Shown here one piece after another: positions 16,674 through 25,591 of a stretch of DNA of 64,000 nucleotides (its first letter is position 1; the number at the start of each line of letters is the position of its first letter). A program made the position numbers and the translations under genes. Source of the stretch: an uncultured Phaeodactylibacter sp. (lineage in GTDB: Bacteria > Bacteroidota > Bacteroidia > Chitinophagales > Saprospiraceae); the NCBI GenBank assembly GCA_913057245.1, contig CAJXNH010000004.1, positions 124,001 through 188,000 of the forward strand, read 5' to 3'. A model generated the notes under the pieces. That model had not been told where the DNA came from, did not search any database, and was given only the letters and a program-made list of their open reading frames with translations.

Positions 16674-17402
16674 ATGAGAATTGTACAACTGACCGATCTG
16701 CACATAGGCTTGGAAAACGAAGATACTTATGGCGTGGACGTCCGGCAGAATTTCCTCCGAATCCTCGACAAAGCTAAAGCTCAGCACCCAGACCTCCTGA
16801 TTATCTCCGGCGACCTTTGCTACCGTGACGGGGATGCCCGCATTTATGCATGGATAAAACACCATCTGGATGAGTCCGGCCTGCCCTACGAAGTGATGTC
16901 AGGCAACCACGATGACCCGGTACTGCTTGCCAGGGCATTCGGACGGGAGGACCTGCTCAAAGGCAAAGAGCTGTACTTCAGCCGGGAGTACGCTGACCGC
17001 ACGGTCCTTTTTCTGGATACCACCACTTATGAAATGCCGGCAAAGCAACTCGAATGGCTCTCCAATGCCCTCAAAGCCATAGAGGGTCCGGCGCTCGTCT
17101 TTATGCACCACCCGCCCCTGCCCGGAGGCGTCCCCTTTATGGACAGCAAGCACAGCCTGCGCAATATGGAAGCCGTACAGGCCGTTTTTTTCGAACATCC
17201 TCATCCCGTCCAAGTCTTTACCGGGCACTACCACGTTGAAAAAATAGTGACCAAGCGCAACCTCACCGTGTACATCACGCCTTCCTGCTTTTTCCAGATT
17301 GGGCAGCGATCCGAAGATTTTGAGGTAGACCACTACCGTATCGCCCTTCGGACTATAGACTGGAGCAACGGAATGATGATGAATGCGGTCCACTATTTGT
17401 AA
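16674..17402 (+). CDS. Calcineurin-like metallophosphoesterase (CpdA-type)
   Basis: Soluble dinuclear-metal phosphoesterase. The metal-binding motifs appear in order: DLHIG (residues 8-12), GDLCYRDG, GNHDD, HHPP and GHYH, which matches the class III cyclic-nucleotide phosphodiesterase/CpdA group in both order and spacing. Length (242 aa) is typical, with no signal peptide. Cyclic AMP hydrolysis is one option, but many relatives hydrolyse other phosphodiesters. It lies 80 bases after the acetyltransferase gene and may be transcribed with it. Confidence 0.92.
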   Translation: MRIVQLTDLHIGLENEDTYGVDVRQNFLRILDKAKAQHPDLLIISGDLCYRDGDARIYAWIKHHLDESGLPYEVMSGNHDDPVLLARAFGREDLLKGKELYFSREYADRTVLFLDTTTYEMPAKQLEWLSNALKAIEGPALVFMHHPPLPGGVPFMDSKHSLRNMEAVQAVFFEHPHPVQVFTGHYHVEKIVTKRNLTVYITPSCFFQIGQRSEDFEVDHYRIALRTIDWSNGMMMNAVHYL

Positions 17403-17450
17403 TACCATAGGGATTCGGTAATTTGTGACCTAACTAATTATCCGAACATC

Positions 17451-17654
17451 ATGAAAGAATATCGTGTAGAATCCCTGATCTACTACAGCAAACTCACCCT
17501 GGACCGGGCACATATCCTCAAAGATTCTACCAAAGACATTCAACAAAAGCTGGACGAGTACGCGGCAGATGGCTGGCGGCTGGCCTCCACAGATATCGAA
17601 GACTTTGGATCCGGTATGTACTTTTACCTGTACTTCGAACGCGACAAACGCTAA
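17451..17654 (+). CDS. Small DUF4177-like protein
   Basis: A 67-residue protein resembling DUF4177: a YRVESL strand, a helix IQQKLDEYAADGWRL, then a strand ending in LYFERDKR. The W-R-L after a conserved DGW turn is characteristic of that family. Function is unknown. Its stop overlaps the next gene's ATG (TAATG), suggesting translational coupling with the DUF4112 gene. Confidence 0.82.
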   Translation: MKEYRVESLIYYSKLTLDRAHILKDSTKDIQQKLDEYAADGWRLASTDIEDFGSGMYFYLYFERDKR

Positions 17655-18133
17655 TGGCTCACCAATCCCCTTCTCCCACCCCCTACGAAGACCTGAAATG
17701 GCTGGATACCGTTTCGGACCTGCTCGATACCCGCTACCGTATCCCCGGTACGAATATCCGGTTTGGAGCAGACTTCCTGCTGGGCCTCATTCCCGGTGCA
17801 GGGGATGCCCTCACCTTTGGTATTTCCGGGTTGCTGGTACTGGTGATGGCCCGCAAGGGCGCGAGCGGTATGGTCCTCTTTAAGATGATTGGCAATATTG
17901 TACTGGACGTGATCTTCGGCGCCATCCCCATCCTCGGCGACCTATTCGACCTCGGGTACAAAGCCAACCGCCGCAACCTCCACCTCATGGAAGAGCACTA
18001 CAAAGAGGGCAGGCATCAGGGCAGCGCCTGGGGACCGGTGATTTTGGTCGCCCTGGTATTACTTGGCCTGTTCGTACTCACCATTTTTGTTATTTGGCGT
18101 ATCTTCAGCGAACTGATCCAACTTATTTTTTAA
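17654..18133 (+). CDS. DUF4112 membrane protein
   Basis: The conserved DUF4112 block is at residues 25-60: D-T-R-Y-R-I-P-G-T, then RFGADFLLGLIPGAGDALT. Hydrophobic segments lie at about 54-75 and 85-105 and a C-terminal helix at about 124-150 (VILVALVLLGLFVLTIFVIW), so it is an inner-membrane protein. Function is unknown. Residual DNA similarity to the 3' end of this gene is found at 25451-25576. Confidence 0.92.
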   Translation: MAHQSPSPTPYEDLKWLDTVSDLLDTRYRIPGTNIRFGADFLLGLIPGAGDALTFGISGLLVLVMARKGASGMVLFKMIGNIVLDVIFGAIPILGDLFDLGYKANRRNLHLMEEHYKEGRHQGSAWGPVILVALVLLGLFVLTIFVIWRIFSELIQLIF

Positions 18134-18307
18134 GTGCATGTAGGGCGATGGGATAAAAAACATTCGTGGATTCAAGTTAGACGATTCAAAATGCCTATAA
18201 CAGATGGAGCTTATATTTGAGCCTCTGTAAAAAATTTTGGCCCCTCTGTAGTAGTTTACCCACCTTATTACCCGTACTTTAGGAGCATCAGATAAATATT
18301 TCACAGG

Positions 18308-21300
18308 ATGATCAACAGAGCTGGAATCTTTCGGCAGGCTATCCATGCACAATCGTTATTCTTTTTTTTGTGCCTTGCCCTTCTTTGCTCGTGCTCGAAA
18401 AGAGAGCAGCGCGTGCTTGTTTTTTCGAAGACGGAAGGGTTCCGGCACACTTCTATAGAAGCTGGAGCTACCGCCCTAAAAGCGTTATACGAATCAGAAG
18501 GCATACAGGTCGTCCTCACCGAGGATGCCGCTTATTTTACTGAAGATACGCTGGAACAGTTTTCAGCGGTCGTTTTCCTGAATACCACCGGTGATGTTTT
18601 AGATGCTGCCCAACAGGCGGACTTCGAGCGCTACATTCAGGCGGGCGGAGGCTTTGTGGGCATTCATGCGGCGACCGATACAGAGTACCACTGGCCCTGG
18701 TACAATCAGTTGGTCGGGGCTTACTTTGACGGGCATCCGGCCATTCAGGAAGCTGAACTGCATTGTATCAAAAGAGAAGACCCTTGCTGTCAGCATCTCC
18801 CCGAAGTTTGGACCCTTGAAGAGGAGTGGTACAACTTCAAATCCATCAATCCTGCCATCGAGGTATTAATGGAAATTGATGAATCCTCCTACGAAGGTGG
18901 CCGCAACGGCGCCAACCATCCTATGGCCTGGAAGCATCACTTCGATGGCGGGAGAGCCTTCTATACCGCCCTGGGGCATAAAGAAGAAACGTATCAGGAC
19001 CCCTTGTTTCTAAAGCAGGTTTTGGAGGGGACCAGGTTTGCGATCGGCAATAACAGCCTGGATTACTCAAAAGCTACAACATTCAGCGTCCCTGAGGAAA
19101 CCCGTTTCAGTAAGCAGGTGCTGGATTTCAACCTGGACGAACCCATGGAGCTCGATGAGTTAGGGAACAGAGGCATCATCTATGTCGAGCGAAGAGGTGA
19201 CATTAAGCTCTATGACTATCACACCGGGCAGGTAAAAACCTTAGACACCCTGGACGTGCACTATGATAACGAAGATGGCTTACTGGGCATCGCGGTTGAC
19301 CCGGATTATCAGGACAACCACTGGGTTTATGTATTCTACTCGCCCAACATATCAGAGGCGACACAGTATATTTCCCGTTTCACTTTAGCAGATGACCAAC
19401 TGACCGACGAGAAGATACTTTTGAAAATCCCCTTAATTCGGGAATGCTGTCATAGTGGCGGCTCTTTGGAGTTTGGGAAAGATGGCCTGCTGTACATAGG
19501 CGTGGGAGACAACACCAACCCGTTTGAATCTTCCGGCTACGCCCCAATTGACGAAAGGCCCGGGCGCGAACATTTTGACGCCCAAATATCAGCAGCAAAC
19601 ACCAATGATTTAAGAGGTAAAATCCTCCGGATTAAGCCGGAAGAAGATGGCAGCTATTCCATTCCGGCAGGCAACCTGTTTCCGGTAGGGACAGCAAACT
19701 GCCGCCCGGAAATCTTCGTGATGGGGTGCCGGAACCCGTTCCGGTTTTCGATTGATTCCGAGACCAATGATTTGTATTGGGGCGATGTCGGCCCGGATGC
19801 CGGCGCCCCCGACAGCCTGCGGGGCCCGGCTGGCATGGGAGAGTTCAACCAGGCCAAAGCACCGGGTTTCTATGGCTGGCCGTACAGTCGCGGGAATAAT
19901 CAAATGTATACAGACTATGATTTCCGTTCAAAAGCATCCGGCCCTGTTTTCGACCCCCAAAACATCATCAACGATTCCCCCAATAATACCGGGCTTCGAA
20001 ACCTGCCGCCCATCCAAGAGTCCATGATTTGGTACAGTTACGAAGCCTCTGATGAATTTCCGTGGCTGGGATCGGGAGGCGTCAATCCCATGTCAGGCCC
20101 TATCTACCATGCTTCGGATTATCCGGAATCTGAACATACCTTTCCTTCCTATTTTGATGGCAAATGGTTTGTTTATGAATGGATGAGAGACTGGATCTAC
20201 GTGGTACATCTTGATGACAACCACCAATTTGTTCAGGCCGATCCCTTTATGCCGGGCACAGCGTTCTCCCACCCGATGGACATGCTGTTTTCCAAAGATG
20301 GCAAACTGTATGTCCTGGAATATGGCCAAAAATGGAACAGCCGGAATTTGGATGCCCGCTTATCCGTCATTACTTACAACAGAGGGAACCGCCCTCCTGT
20401 GGCTCGATTCGAGGCCGACAAAGAAACAGGCGCTGTACCCCTTACGGTCCAATTTTCAGCGGCTAAGTCTATGGACTACGATCAGGACCCACTCACCTAC
20501 ACCTGGATTATTGGAGAGGAAGTAATGCAGGAGGGCGCTTCAGCTTTCACCTATACCTTTGAAAGACCCGGCATCTATGATGTAAAATTGATCGTGACTG
20601 ATACGAAGGGCGAACAAGCCAGCGTGAACAAAAAAATAATGGCCGGCAACGAACCTCCAGCTCTGCAAATCGCACTAAGTGATCATGGCACTACCTACTG
20701 GACCAACAAAAAGGTCAGGTACGAAGTAGCCGTGAGCGACCTGGAAGACGGCAGCACCTCTGACGGGACGCTGGATCCCTCAAAAGTAATAGTGACCCTC
20801 AACTACATTCCGGAAGGAGAAGACCTCATTCTCGCAAGCGTGGGCCATCAGCAAAACGTAATGCCCAAAGGGCTTAGCCTGATCGATGCCTCGGACTGCA
20901 AGGCCTGTCATGCAAAAGATAAAAAAGTAGCGGGCCCGAGCTATATAGACATTGCCAAACGCTATGACAAAAAGGACAAACAAACACTGATTCACCGCGT
21001 CATCAAAGGGAGTCAGGGTATCTGGGGGGAAACGATGATGGCACCCCACCCTCAGCTGACCGTGGAAGAAGTGGATGCCATGGTGAATTATATTTTGTCC
21101 CTGGACCCGGAAAAGCAAGTCAGTGAAAAGCTATTGCCCTTGTCCGGAGAATTGACCTTTAACAAACATCCAAAAGATGCGGAGGCTGGCAAGTATGTGC
21201 TTATGGCCTCTTACCTGGACGAAGGGCATCCAGATATTGAGGGGTCTGCTCTTTCCGTAGTAGAAGAGTTTACATTTATCCCGCCCAAAATGGAGCTGGA

Positions 21301-21691
21301 GCACGCCATTGACCTGGATAAGGAACTGGGGGTCTGGGAAACAGACGGCCGGACAGTGGTAGGGTCCATAAAAGATGGAAAACACTTCAAATTCGATCCG
21401 ATCAGCTTTGACCACTTAAGCAGCATCAGCATCGGGGCAGCATTTGGGGCCGACTACGCCTACTACGGTGAAGTGGAGGTCAGAAAAGGCCGGGAGAACG
21501 GCATGCTTCTGGGCAGGCAAACCATCGAATACTTCAATGAAGACAAAGGAGACTTTAAAGTTTTTGAAGTGCCCATCAACCCAGCGAGTGGCTTAGACAC
21601 ACTCTTTTTGGTCTTTAAAAATCCGGCAAATGAGACTCAGTACACCATGAATGGAGATTGGATTCAGCTGAATTATTTTGGTAAAAAGTAG
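18308..21691 (+). CDS. Multi-domain lipoprotein: ThuA, PQQ-type sugar dehydrogenase, PKD, cytochrome c, CBM
   Basis: The lipobox LLCSC (about residues 24-28) marks an exported lipoprotein. Domains in order: a ThuA-like glutamine-amidotransferase fold (about 38-245: RVLVFSKTEGFRHTSI, HAATDTEYHWPWYNQLVGAYFDGHP), a glucose/sorbosone dehydrogenase-type beta propeller (about 270-690: EDGLLGIAVDP, HSGGSLEFGKDGLLYIGVGD, GCRNPFRFS), a PKD domain (about 700-780), a cytochrome c domain with CKACH near residue 863, and a C-terminal CBM6-like module. ThuA is linked to trehalose/disaccharide oxidation products, and the propeller usually passes electrons to a cytochrome, so one polypeptide may oxidise a sugar and carry the electrons onward (inference). 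No sugar transporter lies beside it. Confidence 0.93.
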   Translation: MINRAGIFRQAIHAQSLFFFLCLALLCSCSKREQRVLVFSKTEGFRHTSIEAGATALKALYESEGIQVVLTEDAAYFTEDTLEQFSAVVFLNTTGDVLDAAQQADFERYIQAGGGFVGIHAATDTEYHWPWYNQLVGAYFDGHPAIQEAELHCIKREDPCCQHLPEVWTLEEEWYNFKSINPAIEVLMEIDESSYEGGRNGANHPMAWKHHFDGGRAFYTALGHKEETYQDPLFLKQVLEGTRFAIGNNSLDYSKATTFSVPEETRFSKQVLDFNLDEPMELDELGNRGIIYVERRGDIKLYDYHTGQVKTLDTLDVHYDNEDGLLGIAVDPDYQDNHWVYVFYSPNISEATQYISRFTLADDQLTDEKILLKIPLIRECCHSGGSLEFGKDGLLYIGVGDNTNPFESSGYAPIDERPGREHFDAQISAANTNDLRGKILRIKPEEDGSYSIPAGNLFPVGTANCRPEIFVMGCRNPFRFSIDSETNDLYWGDVGPDAGAPDSLRGPAGMGEFNQAKAPGFYGWPYSRGNNQMYTDYDFRSKASGPVFDPQNIINDSPNNTGLRNLPPIQESMIWYSYEASDEFPWLGSGGVNPMSGPIYHASDYPESEHTFPSYFDGKWFVYEWMRDWIYVVHLDDNHQFVQADPFMPGTAFSHPMDMLFSKDGKLYVLEYGQKWNSRNLDARLSVITYNRGNRPPVARFEADKETGAVPLTVQFSAAKSMDYDQDPLTYTWIIGEEVMQEGASAFTYTFERPGIYDVKLIVTDTKGEQASVNKKIMAGNEPPALQIALSDHGTTYWTNKKVRYEVAVSDLEDGSTSDGTLDPSKVIVTLNYIPEGEDLILASVGHQQNVMPKGLSLIDASDCKACHAKDKKVAGPSYIDIAKRYDKKDKQTLIHRVIKGSQGIWGETMMAPHPQLTVEEVDAMVNYILSLDPEKQVSEKLLPLSGELTFNKHPKDAEAGKYVLMASYLDEGHPDIEGSALSVVEEFTFIPPKMELEHAIDLDKELGVWETDGRTVVGSIKDGKHFKFDPISFDHLSSISIGAAFGADYAYYGEVEVRKGRENGMLLGRQTIEYFNEDKGDFKVFEVPINPASGLDTLFLVFKNPANETQYTMNGDWIQLNYFGKK

Positions 21692-21906
21692 TGGAGCGAA
21701 TCTTTTTTGACCCGCCCTTGGAAACTGCGGATACCGATAGCAGCAACAATTACGGGCCAGAGTGTAGCGAGCCTGCCCGCTTTGAGTTGTTTAACTATAA
21801 CCTTCTTGAAAAAGCCTTACCCGGCTTATTGCAACAGTTCTGGAACCACAATATTGGCATTTACCGGCATGACGGTTCCAAATGCGTAATAAAAGACAGA
21901 CATATT

Positions 21907-23019
21907 GTGCAAAAATTAACCTTAGCCGCCCTACTGCTCTTCGGAGCGCTTCGTACCACTGCCCAGATCACTGACGTGGAAGAACAGTACAATCTGCCTG
22001 CTGTTCTGAGTGAATCCTCGGGCGTGATCTTCTTCAGCAACCGGCTCGTCAGCCATAATGATTCCGGTAATGAAAATATACTTTATGAACTAGATCCGGC
22101 CACCGGCGAAATAACCAGAACCATTACAATCGATAATGCCACAAATGCAGACTGGGAGGATATCTGTCAGGACAGCACATCCATTTACATAGGCGACATT
22201 GGAAATAATAACGGCAACAGAACGGACTTGAAAATCTATAAGATCAACAAGAACGACTATCTGGACACCACCCATGTCTTAGCAGAAATCATAAATTTTA
22301 ACTACGCAGATCAGCTGGACTTCCCATCCAACCCTAATAACACGGAATGGGACGCAGAAGCATTATTCACCTTAGACACTACGCTAATCCTGCTAACAAA
22401 AAACTGGGTTACAGGAATATCTAAGGCTTACCCGATTCCAAAGATGAGTGGGGACTATGCTGTCAGCCCTTTACCCACTGCATTAAACAGCGAAGGGTTA
22501 ATCACCGGTGCCACCTTTAATAAGACCACTGGTAAGTTGTATTCAGTGGGGTACACCCTGCTGCTACAGCCCTTCCTGTGGATTAGTGAAGGCTTTTCGG
22601 GCAGCGATGTCTTCTCCGGGACCAATACGCGAATCCCCCTTACCAGCCTTGGGCTTGAACAAATAGAAGCCATTACCCATATAGCCCCCGATTCGTATTT
22701 CATGACCTCTGAGGCCTTCAGTATCCCTCCATTCTCGGAGGAGGCAAAGCTCATATCATTTTCCACCCATGATGTTGTGAACCTTACTGAAGCCCCCACA
22801 GGTAGTCCTGTAAGGCTATTTCCAAACCCCACCGGGGGTATGCTGCATATTAATGGGCCGGAATTAGCCTCCATCGAAATCTACGATGTAAATTCAAGGC
22901 TTGTTTATCATGGCAACAGCCGGGAAATCAACATCTCCGGATTAAGCAAAGGGATTTATTTTGTTAAAATCAGATTATCCAACAGCACCTTTATGACCAG
23001 GAGGCTAATCAAAATCTAA
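21907..23019 (+). CDS. Secreted T9SS cargo protein, GTG start
   Basis: Start chosen at GTG 21907 because it opens a clean Sec signal peptide (QKLTLAALLLFGALRTTAQ). A longer in-frame ATG start at 21691, directly overlapping the previous stop, would put 72 hydrophilic residues in front of that signal. The mature part (about residues 20-290) has propeller-like strands (SESSGVIFFSNRLVSHNDSG, NADWEDICQDSTSIYIGDIGNN) resembling secreted proteins of esterase-like/phytase-like propeller type; no catalytic residues can be assigned. The final ~75 residues are a type A T9SS sorting domain (RLFPNPTGGML...SKGIYFVKI). The 215 bases before the GTG show no other recognised feature. Confidence 0.8.
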   Translation: MQKLTLAALLLFGALRTTAQITDVEEQYNLPAVLSESSGVIFFSNRLVSHNDSGNENILYELDPATGEITRTITIDNATNADWEDICQDSTSIYIGDIGNNNGNRTDLKIYKINKNDYLDTTHVLAEIINFNYADQLDFPSNPNNTEWDAEALFTLDTTLILLTKNWVTGISKAYPIPKMSGDYAVSPLPTALNSEGLITGATFNKTTGKLYSVGYTLLLQPFLWISEGFSGSDVFSGTNTRIPLTSLGLEQIEAITHIAPDSYFMTSEAFSIPPFSEEAKLISFSTHDVVNLTEAPTGSPVRLFPNPTGGMLHINGPELASIEIYDVNSRLVYHGNSREINISGLSKGIYFVKIRLSNSTFMTRRLIKI

Positions 23020-23060
23020 CCCAAACAGCTTTATACCTTTCCCGGAAATCGGTCCATGCT

Positions 23061-25343
23061 TTAGAGGTTCAGCCAGTAAGTCAGCTTTAGCACAAGCGCC
23101 CGGTTTTTGCTGCCAAAGTTCTCAGGAAGATAGTTTTCTGTATAGACGACAAACAAATCCGAGGCCGGCTGATATCGCCATTGAAAGCGGGCATTCAGGT
23201 TGATATTGTTCAAAACGTTATTGTACTGTACGTAGGTCGTCAAAAAAATCTCATCCGTAAAAGTCAAATCGATGCGGGGCCCAAACAGGAAAAGCTGCTC
23301 CTGTCCGTAGGCTTCCGGAAGCCGCAAATCGTTGAAATCGAAGCGTAATGCCACATTCCCATAAGGCTGATAGCGATAGGCAAGCTCTCCTGACAGATTA
23401 AAGTTCTCGCCATTATAAAAGCCCCCGTAGCTACCGCTGATTTGGTAGAAAAACCGTTTTCGTGGGTTACTCCTGTATTCAATTGAGGCAGCGTTCCAAT
23501 TATATTCCTCTCCTTCCATAAACCCCGTAAACTCATCCGGGTCCAGCAAGTTAAAACTATTAGTAAGCCTCTGGTAAACGTAATTGTAGCTTAGCTCCAG
23601 CGATGAGGCATTATTGAATTCGAATTGATAGCCCAGCCCATAGCTTCGGTCGGTATTGGTCCCTCCGGGTATGTAGGTATGATCAAAACTCAGGAAAGGC
23701 CCCATTCTGATTATGGATTCCTTTTTCGGAAAAAACTGATAGGCTGCGTTTCCAAAAAAAGAATACTGCCCCGGATAAACCCGTATACTCGGCACAAAAC
23801 CGGCTTCCGCATTGAAAAACTCATTGATGAACGAAAACCCGGACCAAATGCTGAGGGTGCGCGTGGAATAACGGCCGAACAGCAATCCGGAAAGGTTCTC
23901 CCTTGCATTAAAATCATCAAACGATTTAGCGATAAAAGAACTGTGGTACCATTTCGTATCCTTACTTGACATCTCCACATCGAGGCTAACGACCCGGTTG
24001 TAGGTATTCGACCTTAGTTCCGTCCGGTCTCCCAGTTGCACTTCCCGAAACACGTTGTCGCTGAAGAATTTGGTGGAATCCTCTGGCTCTACTCCAAAAC
24101 TCTGTTTGTTCACAAAACTAAGGGTGACGTTGGATTGTGCCCAGAAGTTCCGCTGCAGGGCCGCAACGGTATAGTTTTGAGCAGGCAAGCCAATGGAGGC
24201 TTCTTCTCTCGTCTGCATGTTCAAGACATTCACCCGCCACTTTTCACTCAGGGAACCACTGAGCCGGGCACCATAGGCAATGGGGACCTGCTGGAACAAA
24301 CCGGAGGAGTCCGGCGCTAACCCAATACGACGGGAAAAGAAAGGCCTTGCTCCGGGAAAACCCGCCAGGTCGAATAAATCACTGTTCTCCAGAAAAAACT
24401 GCCGTCTTTCCGGGAACTGGAATTCGAAGCGGGTCAGGTTTATGATCTGATCATCAACCTCTACCTGAGAAAAATCAGGATTTACTGTAAGGTCCAGATT
24501 TAAGGAGGGCGTAATGGCAATCTTAGCGTCGAATCCTGTCTGAAAGCCCCTATTTTGTTCCACCGGTTCCACCTCGTTGTCAGTGGAAGTATTAGCTGTA
24601 ATGTAGGGAATAAAGGAGATATTGGTTTTAGCCGGGGGGATGGGGTCATCCCACACCAATTGCCCGCCGTACGGGAAGGAGGCCGAAACAAAATGTATAG
24701 GCGTACGAATCCAGCTGGTCTTTCGGTTTCTTTTCAGCTCCCAGCGGTCCATGGAAATATTCCACTCGCGGATGTTGCTTTTATAGCGGAAGCTTTTGAA
24801 CGGGATAGCCAACTCGGCGATCCATTTATCCTCGTAGCGGACTACTTTGGAATACCACTTATTATCCCAGAAAGTGCTGTAGGAATTATCGCCCGTCCCA
24901 CCACCGGTCACCGTGCCTTCCATCTGAACACCGGCAGGGGTAATAACGAAGAAAAAGCCATTCAGCTTATCGTTGTAAGGCCCAACTGCAAACCCTACAT
25001 TATCATTTAGCGAATAATCAAAATCGCGCCGCAGGGAGTTGACGATGTCCGGCGTTTCATCGTCAAAACAGACAAAAGAGACATAAAAGAACTCGTCGTC
25101 AAAGGTAAAACGGCCTTCCGTCTGAAAAGGCGCTCTCAGCGTGTCTACCGGGTAATTGGTGTACCAATCATCCGCAACATCCGCAGCCTGCCAGTCAGGT
25201 TCGTTGATTATGCCATCCAGGATTATGGCACCTGTGGCTTTTTTGATGTGCAATTCCTTACCGGGTTGATTTTGACTAAAGCCATCAGTGCAAAGCCCCA
25301 AAAGGGCATATAACAGGAAGAATATTGATCGGGCGTTCACCAT
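23061..25343 (-). CDS. DUF5916 outer-membrane protein with CBM9-like N-terminus
   Basis: After the signal peptide (cut near FSQ) the N-terminal ~200 residues form a carbohydrate-binding family 9-like/DOMON-type domain (GAIILDGIINEPDWQAADVAD..., typical opening of that domain). The remaining ~550 residues are DUF5916, alternating strands with many aromatic residues ending in a terminal strand ALVLKLTYWLNL, as in a membrane beta barrel. The Q-V-E-V-D-D-Q-I-I-N-L-T-R-F-E...FPERRQFFLENSDLF segment is the family signature. These proteins are common in Bacteroidota and their ligand is unknown. Convergent with the T9SS protein gene, with 41 bases between stops. Confidence 0.92.
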   Translation of the reverse strand: MVNARSIFFLLYALLGLCTDGFSQNQPGKELHIKKATGAIILDGIINEPDWQAADVADDWYTNYPVDTLRAPFQTEGRFTFDDEFFYVSFVCFDDETPDIVNSLRRDFDYSLNDNVGFAVGPYNDKLNGFFFVITPAGVQMEGTVTGGGTGDNSYSTFWDNKWYSKVVRYEDKWIAELAIPFKSFRYKSNIREWNISMDRWELKRNRKTSWIRTPIHFVSASFPYGGQLVWDDPIPPAKTNISFIPYITANTSTDNEVEPVEQNRGFQTGFDAKIAITPSLNLDLTVNPDFSQVEVDDQIINLTRFEFQFPERRQFFLENSDLFDLAGFPGARPFFSRRIGLAPDSSGLFQQVPIAYGARLSGSLSEKWRVNVLNMQTREEASIGLPAQNYTVAALQRNFWAQSNVTLSFVNKQSFGVEPEDSTKFFSDNVFREVQLGDRTELRSNTYNRVVSLDVEMSSKDTKWYHSSFIAKSFDDFNARENLSGLLFGRYSTRTLSIWSGFSFINEFFNAEAGFVPSIRVYPGQYSFFGNAAYQFFPKKESIIRMGPFLSFDHTYIPGGTNTDRSYGLGYQFEFNNASSLELSYNYVYQRLTNSFNLLDPDEFTGFMEGEEYNWNAASIEYRSNPRKRFFYQISGSYGGFYNGENFNLSGELAYRYQPYGNVALRFDFNDLRLPEAYGQEQLFLFGPRIDLTFTDEIFLTTYVQYNNVLNNINLNARFQWRYQPASDLFVVYTENYLPENFGSKNRALVLKLTYWLNL

Positions 25344-25450
25344 CTCAAGAGTTGGGCATCTGTTGTTAACATATAGACTAAGGCCTGATAAAATTAGAAA
25401 TAATTTAGGTACTTATTCTATTTTCGTTCGTAAGCGGAGTATGCCCCGGG

Positions 25451-25576
25451 GAAGGGCAAGGAAGAGGACGATATCCGGAAGCCCGCCCTTTTGGCGCTGC
25501 TGGAATCACCAGGCCCTGCTTAATATTTTTCATAATTTAACGTATCTTCAGCAGACTCATCCAACTCATTTTCTAA
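25451..25576 (+). pseudogene. Relic of a DUF4112 gene 3' end
   Basis: The last 36 bases (25541-25576) match the last 36 bases of the DUF4112 gene at 18098-18133 at 31 of 36 positions, including the stop codon; translated, RIFSRLIQLIF-stop against RIFSELIQLIF-stop. The codon before this match is TAA where the intact gene has TGG. Weaker similarity (roughly half of positions, with small indels) extends upstream to about 25451, over the region encoding the C-terminal membrane helix. It ends 15 bases before the dipeptidyl peptidase start. Together with AT-rich sequence this accounts for the gap 25344-25591. Confidence 0.6.
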
Positions 25577-25591
25577 CCATCATACCTTATT

